Of a stretch of 64,000 bases of DNA, positions 49,047 to 59,800 are shown piece by piece (within the stretch, counting starts at the first letter, position 1; every line of letters begins with the position of its first letter). The translations under genes were made by a program, and so were the position numbers. Source of the stretch: Vibrio sp. MEBiC08052 (GTDB lineage Bacteria > Pseudomonadota > Gammaproteobacteria > Enterobacterales > Vibrionaceae); assembly GCF_001506075.1 (NCBI RefSeq), contig NZ_KQ947475.1:2523595-2587594 (forward strand), written 5' to 3'. The notes under the pieces are model-generated. The model saw only the letters and a program-made list of their open reading frames with translations, had not been told where the DNA came from and ran no database searches.

Positions 49047-50249
49047 ATGACACTTGATATTTCGGCCATTCGCCAACAATTTTCGTCGTTAAATGATGCT
49101 TCTTATGTCTATCTGGACAGCGCCGCAACCACGCAAAAGCCGCAATGCGTGATTGATCGACTCTCTCACTATTACCAGCATCAGAACGCCAATGTTCACC
49201 GTGGCAGCCACCACCTCTCGGCCGAAGCAACTCAAGCATTTGAACAAGCTCGCTCATTGGTTGCCAGTTTTATCGGTGCGGCCTCGGAACAAGAAATTAT
49301 CTGGACAAGAGGGGCAACAGAATCCCTGAACCTGATTGCTCAGAGTTGGGGAGGAGCGAACTTAACCACCGGCGACGAAATTCTGGTGAGTGAAACTGAG
49401 CATCACGCCAATATTGTGCCGTGGCAATTAGTCGCGGAGCAAACCGGTGCAAGGGTTGTCAAAATCCCGATGACGGCACAGGGTGAATTTGGCTGGGAGG
49501 CTTATACACAACTGCTCAATGCCAGGACCAAACTGGTGGCTGTCGCTCACATGACCAATGTCACCGGAGCCCGCCTACCGTTAGAAGCGATTATTCCGCT
49601 GGCTCATCAGACCAGTGCTTTGGTTGTGGTGGACGGCGCACAAGGCATTGTCCATGACCCCGTCAATATGGTTGAGATGGACGCTGACTTCTATGTATTC
49701 TCCGGACATAAACTGTATGCGCCCACCGGTATCGGTGTCCTGTATGGCAAAAAGCACCTGTTGGATGCCATGCCGCCTTGGCAAGGGGGTGGCAAAATGG
49801 TCGAAAAGGTTTCTTTTGAACAAACCACATTTACCGGATTACCCGGTAAATTTGAAGCAGGAACCCCCAACATAGCCGGTGCCATTACGCTGGCTGAAGC
49901 CATTCGCTGGTATCAGTCTGTTGCAGTCGAAGACCGGGAACAGCACCTGCACCAGTTACAACAGTTGGCCTATCAGGGGTTAAGTCAGTATGAAGATGTG
50001 CGGGTAATCGGATACCAGCCAAACGCCAGTATTCTCAGTTTTGTGGTGGAAGGCGTGCATCATCAGGATGTCGCAACACTTTTGGATCAACAAGGCATCA
50101 TTGTCAGAGCCGGGCATCACTGCGCACATCCTTGTATGGATGCGTTTGGCATACAGGGAACCATTCGCCTGTCTTTCGGGATATATAACACCATCGAGGA
50201 TGTCAAAAAATTCATTGCCGCGTTGGAAAAAAGTCTGAGCTTTTTCTAG
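49047..50249 (+). CDS. csdA: Cysteine desulfurase CsdA
   Basis: CsdA takes sulfur from cysteine as an enzyme-bound persulfide and passes it to CsdE. The 400-residue PLP enzyme has the internal-aldimine lysine K222 in SGHKLYAPTG and the persulfide cysteine C359 in AGHHCAHPCMDAFG. It is of the SufS-like class. csdE and tcdA lie immediately downstream on the opposite strand, so the trio is kept together but csdA is convergent with its partners. It follows yajL on the plus strand. Confidence 0.93.
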   Translation: MTLDISAIRQQFSSLNDASYVYLDSAATTQKPQCVIDRLSHYYQHQNANVHRGSHHLSAEATQAFEQARSLVASFIGAASEQEIIWTRGATESLNLIAQSWGGANLTTGDEILVSETEHHANIVPWQLVAEQTGARVVKIPMTAQGEFGWEAYTQLLNARTKLVAVAHMTNVTGARLPLEAIIPLAHQTSALVVVDGAQGIVHDPVNMVEMDADFYVFSGHKLYAPTGIGVLYGKKHLLDAMPPWQGGGKMVEKVSFEQTTFTGLPGKFEAGTPNIAGAITLAEAIRWYQSVAVEDREQHLHQLQQLAYQGLSQYEDVRVIGYQPNASILSFVVEGVHHQDVATLLDQQGIIVRAGHHCAHPCMDAFGIQGTIRLSFGIYNTIEDVKKFIAALEKSLSFF

Positions 50250-50298
50250 CGGCAGCGATCCGCATCCGCACGACACCGAGTCGTATACTGCCTGTCTG

Positions 50299-50730
50299 TC
50301 AGTGCTGACTCAGTGTCTGGATTTGCCGGACGATAGCACGGAGTCCGTTCCCCCGGGACGGGCTGAGATGATTCAACAGTCCTAAACGGGAAAAGTAGTC
50401 TTCAATGGGAAAAGCAGCAATCTCATCACGCGTTTTGCCTTGATAAGCTGCCATTACAATTGCAATCAATCCGCGGACAATTCTGGCATCGGAGTCTGCA
50501 CAAAAGAACCACTGATCCTGTTCAGATTCAGCCACCAGCCAGACCTGACTCTCACAGCCGGAAACCTGAATCCGTTCGGATTTCAAATCCTCCGGCATCA
50601 CGGGTAACTGTTTCCCCCACAAAATCACCTGACGATATTTGTCTTCCCAGCCATGCAGGTTTTCCATGATTTGCTGAACATCGTCAGCAGTAATTTCGCG
50701 ACCAAATGGCGACAGCGGTAAATTTGGCAT
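50299..50730 (-). CDS. csdE: Sulfur acceptor protein CsdE
   Basis: CsdE is a SufE-like protein that accepts sulfur from CsdA. The 143-residue sequence starts at the ATG at 50730 with GGGGAG upstream; a GTG two codons earlier is less likely. The acceptor cysteine is C59 in QVSGCESQVWL. It is followed directly on its transcript by nothing but the convergent csdA end, and it is preceded by tcdA, 16 bases away. Confidence 0.92.
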   Translation of the reverse strand: MPNLPLSPFGREITADDVQQIMENLHGWEDKYRQVILWGKQLPVMPEDLKSERIQVSGCESQVWLVAESEQDQWFFCADSDARIVRGLIAIVMAAYQGKTRDEIAAFPIEDYFSRLGLLNHLSPSRGNGLRAIVRQIQTLSQH

Positions 50731-50746
50731 GATCACTCCCCTTCCG

Positions 50747-51556
50747 TCACTGTTGATATTTGCGGATCAATTTTTCGACAACTTTCGCAGCTGCGACAAA
50801 ACCAAAGCTCGCTGTGACCATGGTTGCCGCGCCAAATCCCGTCGCACAGTCCATCCGCTTCGGCCCTTCGGCTGTCGATTTCATCGCACATACTGAGCCG
50901 TCAGGCTGCGGATATTTTAATTGTTCTGTCGAGAAAACACACTCAATGCCAAACTTGCGAGCCGGATTTTTCGGAAAATGGTAGTCGCGCCGTAAACGGT
51001 CTTTCAATTTCTTTGCCAACGGATCCTGAATCGTACGAGTCAAATCCGCCACTTGTATCTGAGTCGGGTCTATTTGTCCGCCGGCACCACCAACCGTGAT
51101 CACTTTGATTTTATTTCGTCGGCAATAGGCTAATAAAGCCGCTTTGGCTTTCAGGCTATCGATAGCATCCAGCACATAATCAAATTCAGGCTTCAGATAC
51201 AAATGCTGATTGTCAGGAGAGATAAAATCATCAATTAAATTGACGCGGCAATCGGGGTTGATCAGCCGGATGCGCTCCGCCATCACTTCAATTTTGCTTT
51301 GACCGACCGTGCCTTGCATCGCATGAATCTGACGATTAATATTGGTTACGCACACATCATCCATATCGATCAAAGTCAGCTCACCGATGCCGGTTCTCGC
51401 CAGTGCTTCAGCGCCCCATGAACCAACGCCCCCCAGACCAATCACACAGACATGCGCTGCCCGGAGTATCTCAACCGCATCATGGCCGTACAGGCGACGA
51501 GTTCCGCCAAAACGCTGGTTGTAATCATCAGAAGCCGGCGTATCTAATTCACGCAT
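50747..51556 (-). CDS. tcdA: tRNA threonylcarbamoyladenosine dehydratase TcdA (CsdL)
   Basis: TcdA is an E1-like enzyme that adenylates and cyclises t6A at position 37 of tRNAs to ct6A, supported by CsdA/CsdE. The 269-residue protein has the nucleotide-binding motif VIGLGGVGSWGAEALARTGIG and the DMDDVCVTNINRQ stretch typical of ThiF/MoeB relatives. I use the ATG at 51556 with GGGGA upstream instead of the TTG at 51568. It lies upstream of csdE, and the two are a likely operon. Confidence 0.94.
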   Translation of the reverse strand: MRELDTPASDDYNQRFGGTRRLYGHDAVEILRAAHVCVIGLGGVGSWGAEALARTGIGELTLIDMDDVCVTNINRQIHAMQGTVGQSKIEVMAERIRLINPDCRVNLIDDFISPDNQHLYLKPEFDYVLDAIDSLKAKAALLAYCRRNKIKVITVGGAGGQIDPTQIQVADLTRTIQDPLAKKLKDRLRRDYHFPKNPARKFGIECVFSTEQLKYPQPDGSVCAMKSTAEGPKRMDCATGFGAATMVTASFGFVAAAKVVEKLIRKYQQ

Positions 51557-51593
51557 CACATTCCCCAAAATTAAATATTTTGCAAAAACATCT

Positions 51594-51626
51594 CGAAAAA
51601 GAAAGAGTGCGATTTATACGCACTCT
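51594..51626 (-). terminator. Terminator after mltA
   Basis: Minus-strand 8-bp perfect stem AGAGTGCG/CGCACTCT with a seven-base loop and a TTTCTTTTT tail, between mltA and tcdA. Confidence 0.85.
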
Positions 51627-51657
51627 TGCTGCAAAAGTCTAGAACACCAGCCGTAAA

Positions 51658-52761
51658 CTATTCTAACTTTTCCGGCGGTAAAGCCCATGGTGCCTGCGTC
51701 GGAGAATTTTCTAACCCCAGTTTCCACACCCGGCCAAAATGACGATAATGACCGGCGGCAATCCCTGCTCGTTCGCCCATGCCATGATACAGATCGAGAT
51801 GATTATCTTTCACTGCACCACCGGTATCGAGCACAATCAACACGCGCAACTCATGTGTCCCGCTCCAGCTGCCATCGGCATTGAGTAATGGCACTTCGGC
51901 CAGAATCGGAGTTCCCATCGGAAAAATCCGCCGGTCACCGGCAACCGAAGCCATAGGAAGCAGTTGAATGCCTGCCGAGCCGGTCACAGGGGCCGCAGCT
52001 CTCGGTTCAAAAAACACATAGGAAGGATTCTGTTCCAGCAAGGATTTCACTTCATCTTCAGGATGCGTCATGACCCAATGCTTGATGGCTTTTAACGACA
52101 TTTCTTCACGCGGAATCTCGCCCTGATCGATCAGCACTTTACCGATACTGATATAGGCCTTGTTGTTTTTACCGGCATACGCAAAATATTCCAGAGAATC
52201 GTCATCGCCGAAATGGACAAATCCGCTACCCTGAACCTCCATAATGAACGGGTCAATCAGATTGGCGGCATAACCCAGTTCCAATCCTTGTCCGGTGAGT
52301 GCCCCGGCATAAATTTGTGCCCGGGTCGGACAATCGGCTTCACAGGCCGGCATGGCATACACCGGATAATGAAACACCTCATCCGGTGTATGACGCAATT
52401 CAATCACCGGTGAAAAATAGCCGGTGAATAAGACATTTCCCTGTTGATCGCCACCTTGGAGCTGAGCAGCCTGAATCCCGTACTGTTGTAATTCTGCCGG
52501 ATCGCCACTTTGTTGTATCCACTCTTTCAGCTGTTGATAAAGCGGCTGATAAAGCATCGCCAGCGACGGAGAGTTCTGTACCACCAGATCACTCTGAAGC
52601 GGAAATTCGGTAAAGTCTCGCGGCGTATTCGACGTAATGCTTTCAGTGCGGTTGAGATCATCTGGCAGTGTGCCGTCAAGATATTGCTGAGCACGATCGG
52701 TCGGGTGCACACACCCATTGAGTATCACAGACGCCAACATCAAGCCCAATATTTTTTTCAC
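51658..52761 (-). CDS. mltA: Membrane-bound lytic murein transglycosylase A
   Basis: MltA cleaves glycan strands of peptidoglycan with formation of 1,6-anhydro-MurNAc and is anchored to the outer membrane as a lipoprotein. I start at the GTG at 52761 (367 residues) with GGA upstream, which gives a lipoprotein signal ending LASVILNGC. The C-terminal domain has VLDTGGAVKDNHLDLYHG, which carries the catalytic aspartate. Its product, anhydro-muropeptide, is the substrate of AmpG encoded nearby. In E. coli mltA also neighbours tcdA and argA. Confidence 0.93.
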   Translation of the reverse strand: MKKILGLMLASVILNGCVHPTDRAQQYLDGTLPDDLNRTESITSNTPRDFTEFPLQSDLVVQNSPSLAMLYQPLYQQLKEWIQQSGDPAELQQYGIQAAQLQGGDQQGNVLFTGYFSPVIELRHTPDEVFHYPVYAMPACEADCPTRAQIYAGALTGQGLELGYAANLIDPFIMEVQGSGFVHFGDDDSLEYFAYAGKNNKAYISIGKVLIDQGEIPREEMSLKAIKHWVMTHPEDEVKSLLEQNPSYVFFEPRAAAPVTGSAGIQLLPMASVAGDRRIFPMGTPILAEVPLLNADGSWSGTHELRVLIVLDTGGAVKDNHLDLYHGMGERAGIAAGHYRHFGRVWKLGLENSPTQAPWALPPEKLE

Positions 52762-52900
52762 AGTTCGTTTTCCATCATTTACGGTTGGCAAAGCATGACA
52801 AATTGATCCATCATCTGCAATCGACAGTACGGATATTTAGACGAAATTTATCAACTTCTGACATGCAGGCCATCATGGACGAAAAAGCAATAAAAAACGC

Positions 52901-52929
52901 TTGCTCAACACTGAATAAAAAGTCATTAT
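52901..52929 (+). promoter_or_regulatory. Predicted argA promoter
   Basis: TTGCTC and CATTAT are spaced by 17 bases and overlap the ARG box, about 31 bases before the argA start codon. Confidence 0.5.
52910..52927 (+). promoter_or_regulatory. ARG box (ArgR operator) of argA
   Basis: ACTGAATAAAAAGTCATT matches the ARG-box core TGAAT-N4-ATTCA with one mismatch in the right arm. It lies between and over the predicted -35 and -10, so ArgR-arginine would repress argA. Confidence 0.65.
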
Positions 52930-52959
52930 TTCAACATAAATAAACATGGATATTTCACC

Positions 52960-54303
52960 GTGAAAAACAGAAGTACTGCACTGGTTAAAGGCTTTCGCCA
53001 ATCAACACCCTATGTGAATGCTCACCGTGGGAAGACAATGGTCATCATGCTCGGTGGTGAAGCGGTCGCGGACAAAAATTTCACCAATATCATCAGTGAT
53101 ATTGCCTTGCTTCACAGTCTGGGGGTAAAGCTGGTCGTGGTTCATGGTGCTCGTCCGCAAATCAATCAGATTTTGCAGGAACAAGCTTGCGCGACGCCCT
53201 ACTATAAGGGCATCCGGATCACCAATGAAAAGGCTTTACCGCTCGTCATGCAGGCCGCAGGTCAGCTCCAGCTTTCAATTACCGGAAAACTTTCCTTAAG
53301 TCTGAATAATACCCCCATGGCGGGAAATCAACTGAATATCGTCAGTGGTAACTTTGTCATTGCCCAGCCTTTAGGAATTGATGATGGGATTGATTACTGT
53401 CACAGCGGACGAGTGCGCCGTATCAATATCGATGGAATCAACCGGGCTTTAGAACAAGGCTCTATCGTCCTGCTCGGCCCTATCGCCAGTTCAGTGACCG
53501 GCGAGTGTTTTAATCTGCTGTCGGAAGAAGTTGCCACGCAAGTCGCCATTCGTCTCAAAGCTGACAAACTGATCGGGTTTTGTTCCGAACAAGGTATTAT
53601 TGATGAGCACGGCAATGCGATTGCCGAACTGTTTCCGGCCGATGTCGAAGCGCTACTGAATCGAATGGAACCCGATCCCGAAGACGAAGAGCAACAGGAC
53701 AATCATACCGGCAGAGTTCGTTTCCTCAGAGCAGCGATTTCAGCTTGTCGTGCCGGGGTGCCTCGCAGCCACTTGGTCAGCTACAAAGAAGATGGTGCGT
53801 TGATTCAAGAGTTGTTCTCTTTTGATGGTATCGGGACTCAGGTCGTCATGGCCAGTTCAGAACAAATTCGTCAGGCGACCATCGACGATATCGGTGGTAT
53901 TTTCGATTTAATTCAACCGCTGGAAGAGAAAGGCATTTTGGTTCGCCGTTCGCGAGAACAGCTTGAACAAGAGATTCATCGCTTCACCATCATTGACCGC
54001 GATGGCCTGATTATCGGCTGTGCTGCGCTTTATCCCTATGCAGAAGAGAGCATGGCAGAAATGGCATGTGTCGCCATTCATAATGAATACCGGGACAGCA
54101 ATCGTGGACTGATGCTACTGAATCATATGAAAGGTCAGGCGAAAAACATGGGCATTAAATCGATGTTCGTGCTCACCACGCATAGCCTGCACTGGTTCAG
54201 AGAACAGGGATTTGTCGAAATGGATGTGAGTTCACTGCCAGCGATCAAACAAAACCTGTACAACTATCAGCGCCGTTCTAAAGTTTTGAGTCTCGAACTG
54301 TAA
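52960..54303 (+). CDS. argA: Amino-acid N-acetyltransferase (N-acetylglutamate synthase)
   Basis: ArgA makes N-acetylglutamate from glutamate and acetyl-CoA, the first step of arginine synthesis, and is feedback inhibited by arginine. The 447-residue protein has an N-terminal amino-acid-kinase-like domain (about 1-290; [25 protein letters not shown]) and a C-terminal GNAT domain (about 291-447; [21 protein letters not shown]). The start codon is GTG with GGA ten bases upstream. Gene order mltA-argA-recD matches E. coli. Confidence 0.95.
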   Translation: MKNRSTALVKGFRQSTPYVNAHRGKTMVIMLGGEAVADKNFTNIISDIALLHSLGVKLVVVHGARPQINQILQEQACATPYYKGIRITNEKALPLVMQAAGQLQLSITGKLSLSLNNTPMAGNQLNIVSGNFVIAQPLGIDDGIDYCHSGRVRRINIDGINRALEQGSIVLLGPIASSVTGECFNLLSEEVATQVAIRLKADKLIGFCSEQGIIDEHGNAIAELFPADVEALLNRMEPDPEDEEQQDNHTGRVRFLRAAISACRAGVPRSHLVSYKEDGALIQELFSFDGIGTQVVMASSEQIRQATIDDIGGIFDLIQPLEEKGILVRRSREQLEQEIHRFTIIDRDGLIIGCAALYPYAEESMAEMACVAIHNEYRDSNRGLMLLNHMKGQAKNMGIKSMFVLTTHSLHWFREQGFVEMDVSSLPAIKQNLYNYQRRSKVLSLEL

Positions 54304-54406
54304 TGGCTGTGAATGGTCAAAGCTTGGAAAATCACTTGATGCGACCAATCATGTTGCTACATCCAAGCCAGTTCATTGCACTGAAACTGAACAGATAACA
54401 AACAGC

Positions 54407-54434
54407 TTTACTCTCTTTTCAAATTGTGTAAAAT
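54407..54434 (+). promoter_or_regulatory. Possible promoter of the 61-residue orphan gene
   Basis: TTTACT and TAAAAT are separated by 16 bases, about 118 bases before the start codon. Confidence 0.3.
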
Positions 54435-54551
54435 TCCCCCAATCAATTGAGGCATGTGATTTTTGCAATATAGGTCACAGTATTTACTCAAGATGAGATG
54501 TAATGCAAGGATGCTTTTAGTCACTAAATTAGTCATTAAGAGCACAGAAAT

Positions 54552-54737
54552 ATGAAAACGGTTATCTGTAATTCACTCCAGAGCTTTTGGGATATGGGAG
54601 ACCATCAGTTTTTAGAAGGTCATAACGTTCATTGCGTTTTCCCGATGAGCGAACAAGTGAAAAATTTTATTCTGGAGTTCAAGTCTCGTTATAAAATTCG
54701 CACCATCACATTTACATCAATCCCCTTAAGCCAATAA
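54552..54737 (+). CDS. Small protein of unknown function, 61 residues
   Basis: I do not recognise a named family. The 61-residue product (MKTVICNSLQSFWDMGDHQ at the start) has no signal peptide or membrane helix and two cysteines (C6 and C28). Codon use looks like real coding sequence. It has its own 248-base upstream region with a possible promoter and lacks a strong ribosome site. It is convergent with recD, with a perfect 13-bp stem-loop between them. A free-standing gene at this place suggests it is real, but function is unknown. Confidence 0.6.
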   Translation: MKTVICNSLQSFWDMGDHQFLEGHNVHCVFPMSEQVKNFILEFKSRYKIRTITFTSIPLSQ

Positions 54738-54756
54738 GTGATGTTCATCGATTTGC

Positions 54757-54788
54757 AGGCTAATTCCGGCATTTACCGGAATTAGCCT
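54757..54788. terminator. Stem-loop between the small orphan gene and recD
   Basis: Perfect 13-bp arms AGGCTAATTCCGG and CCGGAATTAGCCT with a six-base loop. There is no strong T run on either side. Its position between convergent genes suggests a bidirectional terminator. Confidence 0.55.
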
Positions 54789-54795
54789 AAGCATA

Positions 54796-56880
54796 TCACT
54801 TTGCCATTTGTTCTCTTAACCCACTCACTCGTTGTGTTTTTACCCGGACCGCAGCCTGCAAAATTTTGGGTGATGTAAACAGTGCCAACTGCTTCCTCGC
54901 CCGTGTAATGCCGGTATAAACCAACTCTCGCGTCAAAAGCGGTGTATGATCCGGTGGCAACAGCAGCAATGTAAAATCAAATTCACTTCCCTGCGACTTA
55001 TGGATTGTCATGGCATAAGCGGTTTCATGTTGAGGAATCCGACTCGGCAGAAAACCCCGAACATGGCCGTCAAATTGCTCAAAATAGACCTTCAGCCGCT
55101 CGTCCTGAGGATCGCGCATACAGATGCCAATATCCCCATTATATAACTCAAGATGGTGATCATTACGGGTGATCATCACCGGACGACCTTCGTACCACGG
55201 CTCATCACTGTTACGAATCAACTGATGACGGCTTAAGGCGCGCTCAACTCTCTGATTGACGCCTGTAACACCAAAGTCGCCGTCTCTAACCGCACACAAT
55301 AATCGACAGCGGTGAAATAAATGCAGCACATATGCCGCTTTTTTCTCAGGGGGCGTCCCCTCATCAACTGCGGATTGATCCGTAATCGCATGCAAATAAT
55401 GAGCGTACTCCGCCACCAGTGTCTGTAACATCTGATGATAACTTTCGCTATCCAAATCATGAATTTGCACATCGGCGTAGCTTTGTTGAGTCAACTGCAG
55501 AAGCTGAGATACATCCCCTGCATTGACGGCTTTGGCCAGTTGTCCGATCCCGGAGCGAGCATGAAAACGGTAACTTTTCTGCAATAGACATAAACTGTCT
55601 GCCAGTGCCGGCACATCTTGATGAGGGAATTGTGGCTCAAATTGGTATCCCGTTAATCGGGCTAACTGAGCCATTTGACTCCGGCTGTAGCCCTGAGTCT
55701 GAAACGCACAGATATCCCCTAAAACCGCTCCGGCCTCGACAGACGCTAACTGATCCTTATCACCCAGAAGTACCAAGCGGGCATGATTAGGTAAAGCCAT
55801 CAACAATTTATACATCATCGGCAAATCAATCATCGACGCCTCATCAACCACCAGCAGATCGACATGAAGCGGATTGTGCTGATGATGACGAAACTCAGCA
55901 CTATTCGGAATTGCGCCTAATAACCGATGTAATGTACTTGCCTGAGCCGGTATCAGTGCTTTCATCTCAGGGGGAATGGTCAATCTTTCAACCGCCTGCC
56001 CGATAGATTCAGTCAATCGCGCAGCCGCCTTTCCGGTCGGAGCAACCAGTTTAATCACCAACTTTTGCTGAACCGAACTATTTTGACTTACCAATGCCGC
56101 CAGCAACCGCGCGACGGTGGTGGTTTTCCCCGTCCCCGGCCCACCGGAAATCACTGCGAAACGGCGACTCAACGCAATCGCAGCTGCGACTTTCTGCCAA
56201 TTCAGACATACTGACTCCGGCACCAACGTATCCAGCCCCGAGAGTGCTGAACTACTTGATGCTTGCTGTAACAAGTCGTCAATCGACGCCCAGTCCAACA
56301 CAGATTCCCGGACGACATCCAAAGATTCACAAACCAGACGCTGCCGCTCTCCCACCGATGCCACCTGCTGTAGTGCCTGAAATAAAGCGTCATAGGGACG
56401 GGGAAATAATTGATTTAATGTTTCAGCTAAATATTCAGTTTGCGCCGTGTCGATCGAGACGGGTGATGACAGCATCTTCAAGCGTAACGCCAACTGGTGT
56501 TCATAAAACCAGTAACGCTGGAGATAAAGTCGCTTTCCGTCAAAAATCAGTGGCAGATAGCTACCCGGCTCACCAATCAACGGACAGCGCTCAATCACCA
56601 CCAACCAATCGAGGGATTCGACACACGCTCTGATCACGTGCAACTCAGCCACAGCATGGCCGAATAATAATGACGCAAATGCCACTCGCCCTTCGTCGTC
56701 CACCAACGGCACACAAATGTGTCCCCGGCCCAGTTCATAACTGACCAGCGCAGCTAACCAAGCCACCGCTGCCTGATCCTGTGAACACTGGTGAGCAATA
56801 AACCGGGCAAATTGTTGATCCAGCGGACGGATTACACGTTTTTCAGCTAACAATTTCAGCGACTGAGCCAGTTGTGTCAT
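54796..56880 (-). CDS. recD: Exodeoxyribonuclease V subunit alpha (RecD)
   Basis: RecD is the 5'-3' helicase subunit of RecBCD, which processes double-strand breaks and hands RecA onto DNA after Chi. The 694-residue protein has an SF1 helicase with Walker A in VISGGPGTGKTTTVARLL near residue 250, Walker B in DLLVVDEASM and the C-terminal TIHKSQGSEFD and VYTGITRARKQL motifs. An N-terminal RecB-interacting domain precedes it. Its start overlaps recB by four bases. Confidence 0.96.
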   Translation of the reverse strand: MTQLAQSLKLLAEKRVIRPLDQQFARFIAHQCSQDQAAVAWLAALVSYELGRGHICVPLVDDEGRVAFASLLFGHAVAELHVIRACVESLDWLVVIERCPLIGEPGSYLPLIFDGKRLYLQRYWFYEHQLALRLKMLSSPVSIDTAQTEYLAETLNQLFPRPYDALFQALQQVASVGERQRLVCESLDVVRESVLDWASIDDLLQQASSSSALSGLDTLVPESVCLNWQKVAAAIALSRRFAVISGGPGTGKTTTVARLLAALVSQNSSVQQKLVIKLVAPTGKAAARLTESIGQAVERLTIPPEMKALIPAQASTLHRLLGAIPNSAEFRHHQHNPLHVDLLVVDEASMIDLPMMYKLLMALPNHARLVLLGDKDQLASVEAGAVLGDICAFQTQGYSRSQMAQLARLTGYQFEPQFPHQDVPALADSLCLLQKSYRFHARSGIGQLAKAVNAGDVSQLLQLTQQSYADVQIHDLDSESYHQMLQTLVAEYAHYLHAITDQSAVDEGTPPEKKAAYVLHLFHRCRLLCAVRDGDFGVTGVNQRVERALSRHQLIRNSDEPWYEGRPVMITRNDHHLELYNGDIGICMRDPQDERLKVYFEQFDGHVRGFLPSRIPQHETAYAMTIHKSQGSEFDFTLLLLPPDHTPLLTRELVYTGITRARKQLALFTSPKILQAAVRVKTQRVSGLREQMAK

Positions 56881-59800
56881 AAGTCAAGCTCCATCTGTCC
56901 TTCCTGCGTTGTCCGCATATTGTCATCTTCTCCGGCAAAAAAACGGTCTAATGCACTAATCAGGGCAAACTTTGGACGATGGGCAAACACCCCCGATGAG
57001 GTCTGCCCGTCCATACCACGCAGAAACAGATAATACACACCGCCAAAATGCTGTTCATAGGTATAGTCAACCAAACGACTCGCCAAAAAGCGATGCAGTG
57101 CCAACGTATAAATTTGATACTGAAAATCATATCGGTGTTCAACCATCGCCGCGTTGAGACGAGACGGACTATAATCTTCGACCTGATTTCCCAAATGGTT
57201 TGATTTCCAGTCCAGTACGTAATATCGCCCCTGATATTCAAACACAAGGTCGATAAATCCCTTCAGCATCCCTTCGACTTGCGCAAAATTCAGCTCCCCG
57301 GCTTGAGCGGATAAAGCATCGTATCGTTTCAGAATCCGGTTCAACAGCGGTGAGCGTAATTTATCGATCGGCAACAGAAACTCCATTTCAACCAAACGCT
57401 GCTGTGCCGGTATCTGCCCCAATCGCAATTTTTTACCATCTAATGGCGTCTGTAATACATGCGTGAGCATTTGCTGTAGCACCGGCTGCCAAGACTCGGC
57501 AATAGCGGCTGAGTCCATCAAATTTTGTATCATCGTGACATTCGCTGCACTGTCCGACCCCTCGGTGAATTCAATCTGCTCAAACAAACTGTGTAGAAAT
57601 GTCCCCGCGGTAGCACCTTTCGGAAAGGTAAAAATCGTCTGTTCTTCAGGATCGAATAGATATTCGTCCACTTCTCCGGCCGAATCGAGATCGAATCCCG
57701 GCACTTCCTGCGTGGCATCGAGAAAAGTCCCATGTCCGGACTGCTTGACCAAATTAGAATAGCTGGTCATGCGCCAGGCCCGCTCAATCGGATGGCGTTT
57801 CTGTTGTGCCGTCAACGTTTGTTGCGGAGCATCAACCCGCGACAGAGGCGACTCAGGCAGTTGCGGAGGCACATCGACCACCGAGTGTCCGTCCGGATCA
57901 CATTGCAATGCAATTCCCTGCCTCAACAATCCGGCATCACCGGGTTCGCCCTGCTGTAACAAATAACCAATTGCAGATAGATGAGCGCTGCTCGGTCCCT
58001 TGCCTGAACGCCCTTTCAATGAGGCAATCCCGACATAACAACCATACACAGAACGGGTTAAAGCCACATACAACAAGCGTAAATCTTCAGCCAGTCGTTC
58101 TTTTTCAGCTTTGGCGAGCGCCTCTTCTTTGCGGGTCATATCCAGTACAATGCGGTCCTGTGTTTCATCGTAGTAACGCGCTTCTTTGGCCTCACGAAAG
58201 CTCATCACAAACGGAAGAAACACCAGATCATATTCAAGCCCTTTCGACTTATGAATCGTCACGATTTGCACCAGATTTTTCTCTGACTCCAACCGCTGGA
58301 TCGACGTTTCCGGATGACTCCCCTGTGCCACATCAATCATCGATTGAGTCAGCCATCGCAACAGACCATGGTCGCTTTCGATTTCAGCGCCCGCTTGCTG
58401 TAACAGCTCACCGATGTGCAAATAGTCCGTCAACAGTCGCTCTCCCCCCTTCAGGGCAAGCCAGCGCTCAGCAAGATGGCGCTGATAAAGCACTGCGCGC
58501 AACATTGGCAAAATACCGCGTTCTGACCAGATGGTTCGGTAGTGGCGAAACTCCTGTACAACCCAATCCCATAACGATTCATTGCGATTTAATGCATCCA
58601 AATCGTGAATCTCCAGCCCGAATAAGGGAGACGCCAGCGCAGCCCGTAACGGCCGTTCCTGCTCCGGTGTCAACACGGCCTGTAACAATCGCTGAATATC
58701 TACTGCAATGTCACTGGCAAAAACACTCTCCCGATTAGACAGATAGACACTGGCAATGTCCTGACGCGCCAATGCTTCTTTGATGAGCCGTCCTTCACGT
58801 CCCGTACGAACCAGTACGGCGATGTGTCCGGGCTCAATGTTTTTCTGTCCATTCTTGGTATAAAGGTGGCCTTCCCCATCCTGCGCAGCCTGTAGAATCA
58901 TTTGGATTTGGGCGGCGGTCGCATTGGCCATGACTTGTTCGTATTCACCTTTGGTCATCACGGCATCCGGTTCAACATCCTCCGGCCACCAGTAAGTCAT
59001 GGCGGGTTGCACCTGCTGGTACAGTTGCCATTGGCGTTGCTGCGCCTCGGGTGGTGCTGAGACCTGAATGAACGGAATATCCGCATCATGGAGAAAAGGA
59101 CTGTCAGACGATGCAAACAATCGATTCACCGCATCGATCATCGACTGCCCGGAGCGCCAGTTAGTCGCCAAGGTAAAATGGGAACGTACCTGACGACGCG
59201 CTTTGATATAAGTGAAAATATCCGCTCCGCGGAACGCATAAATCGCCTGCTTCGGGTCACCAATCATCAACAAGCCACAGTCCGGATGCGATGCATAAAT
59301 ATGACTGAAAATATGGTATTGCAACGGATCGGTATCCTGAAATTCATCAATCATCGCGACCGGGTATAACATGCGAATCCGCTGCGCTAACAGGCCTGAG
59401 GTATCAAGATCTAAAGCAGATGAAAGCTGAGACAGCAAATCATCAAACGATAACCACTGCTGTTCAGACTTCGCTTTCGCCAACAAATAACGACAGGTTT
59501 CAATCGCATGGGCTTTCAACGGTGCTTCAATCGACACCGGTGTCGCAAGAAAGTCATCGATGATCTCAAATAACGGATGCTCCGGTGGTGTCCCGGTCGG
59601 CGTTTTCTCATACAGCACTTGTTGCGAAAAACGAGATAACTGTTCGGGAACCCGGTAACTGTCGGTCTCTGCTTCAGCCCATTGGGACACTTGCTCAATC
59701 CACTGCGGCCGGGATTTTTTGGTATAAACCCGCCTATTCACACCAGATTCGGCAATACATGCATCAATCTCAGACTGATACCGGCGCCACTGCGTCTTCA

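Noticed and set aside
56094..56633. 179-residue plus-strand open frame inside recD
   Set aside because: It is antisense to recD helicase motifs, proline/serine-rich and has no ribosome site.
57806..58738. 310-residue plus-strand open frame inside recB
   Set aside because: It is antisense to well-conserved RecB sequence, and its translation is low-complexity and unlike any family. It is a by-product of recB codon use.
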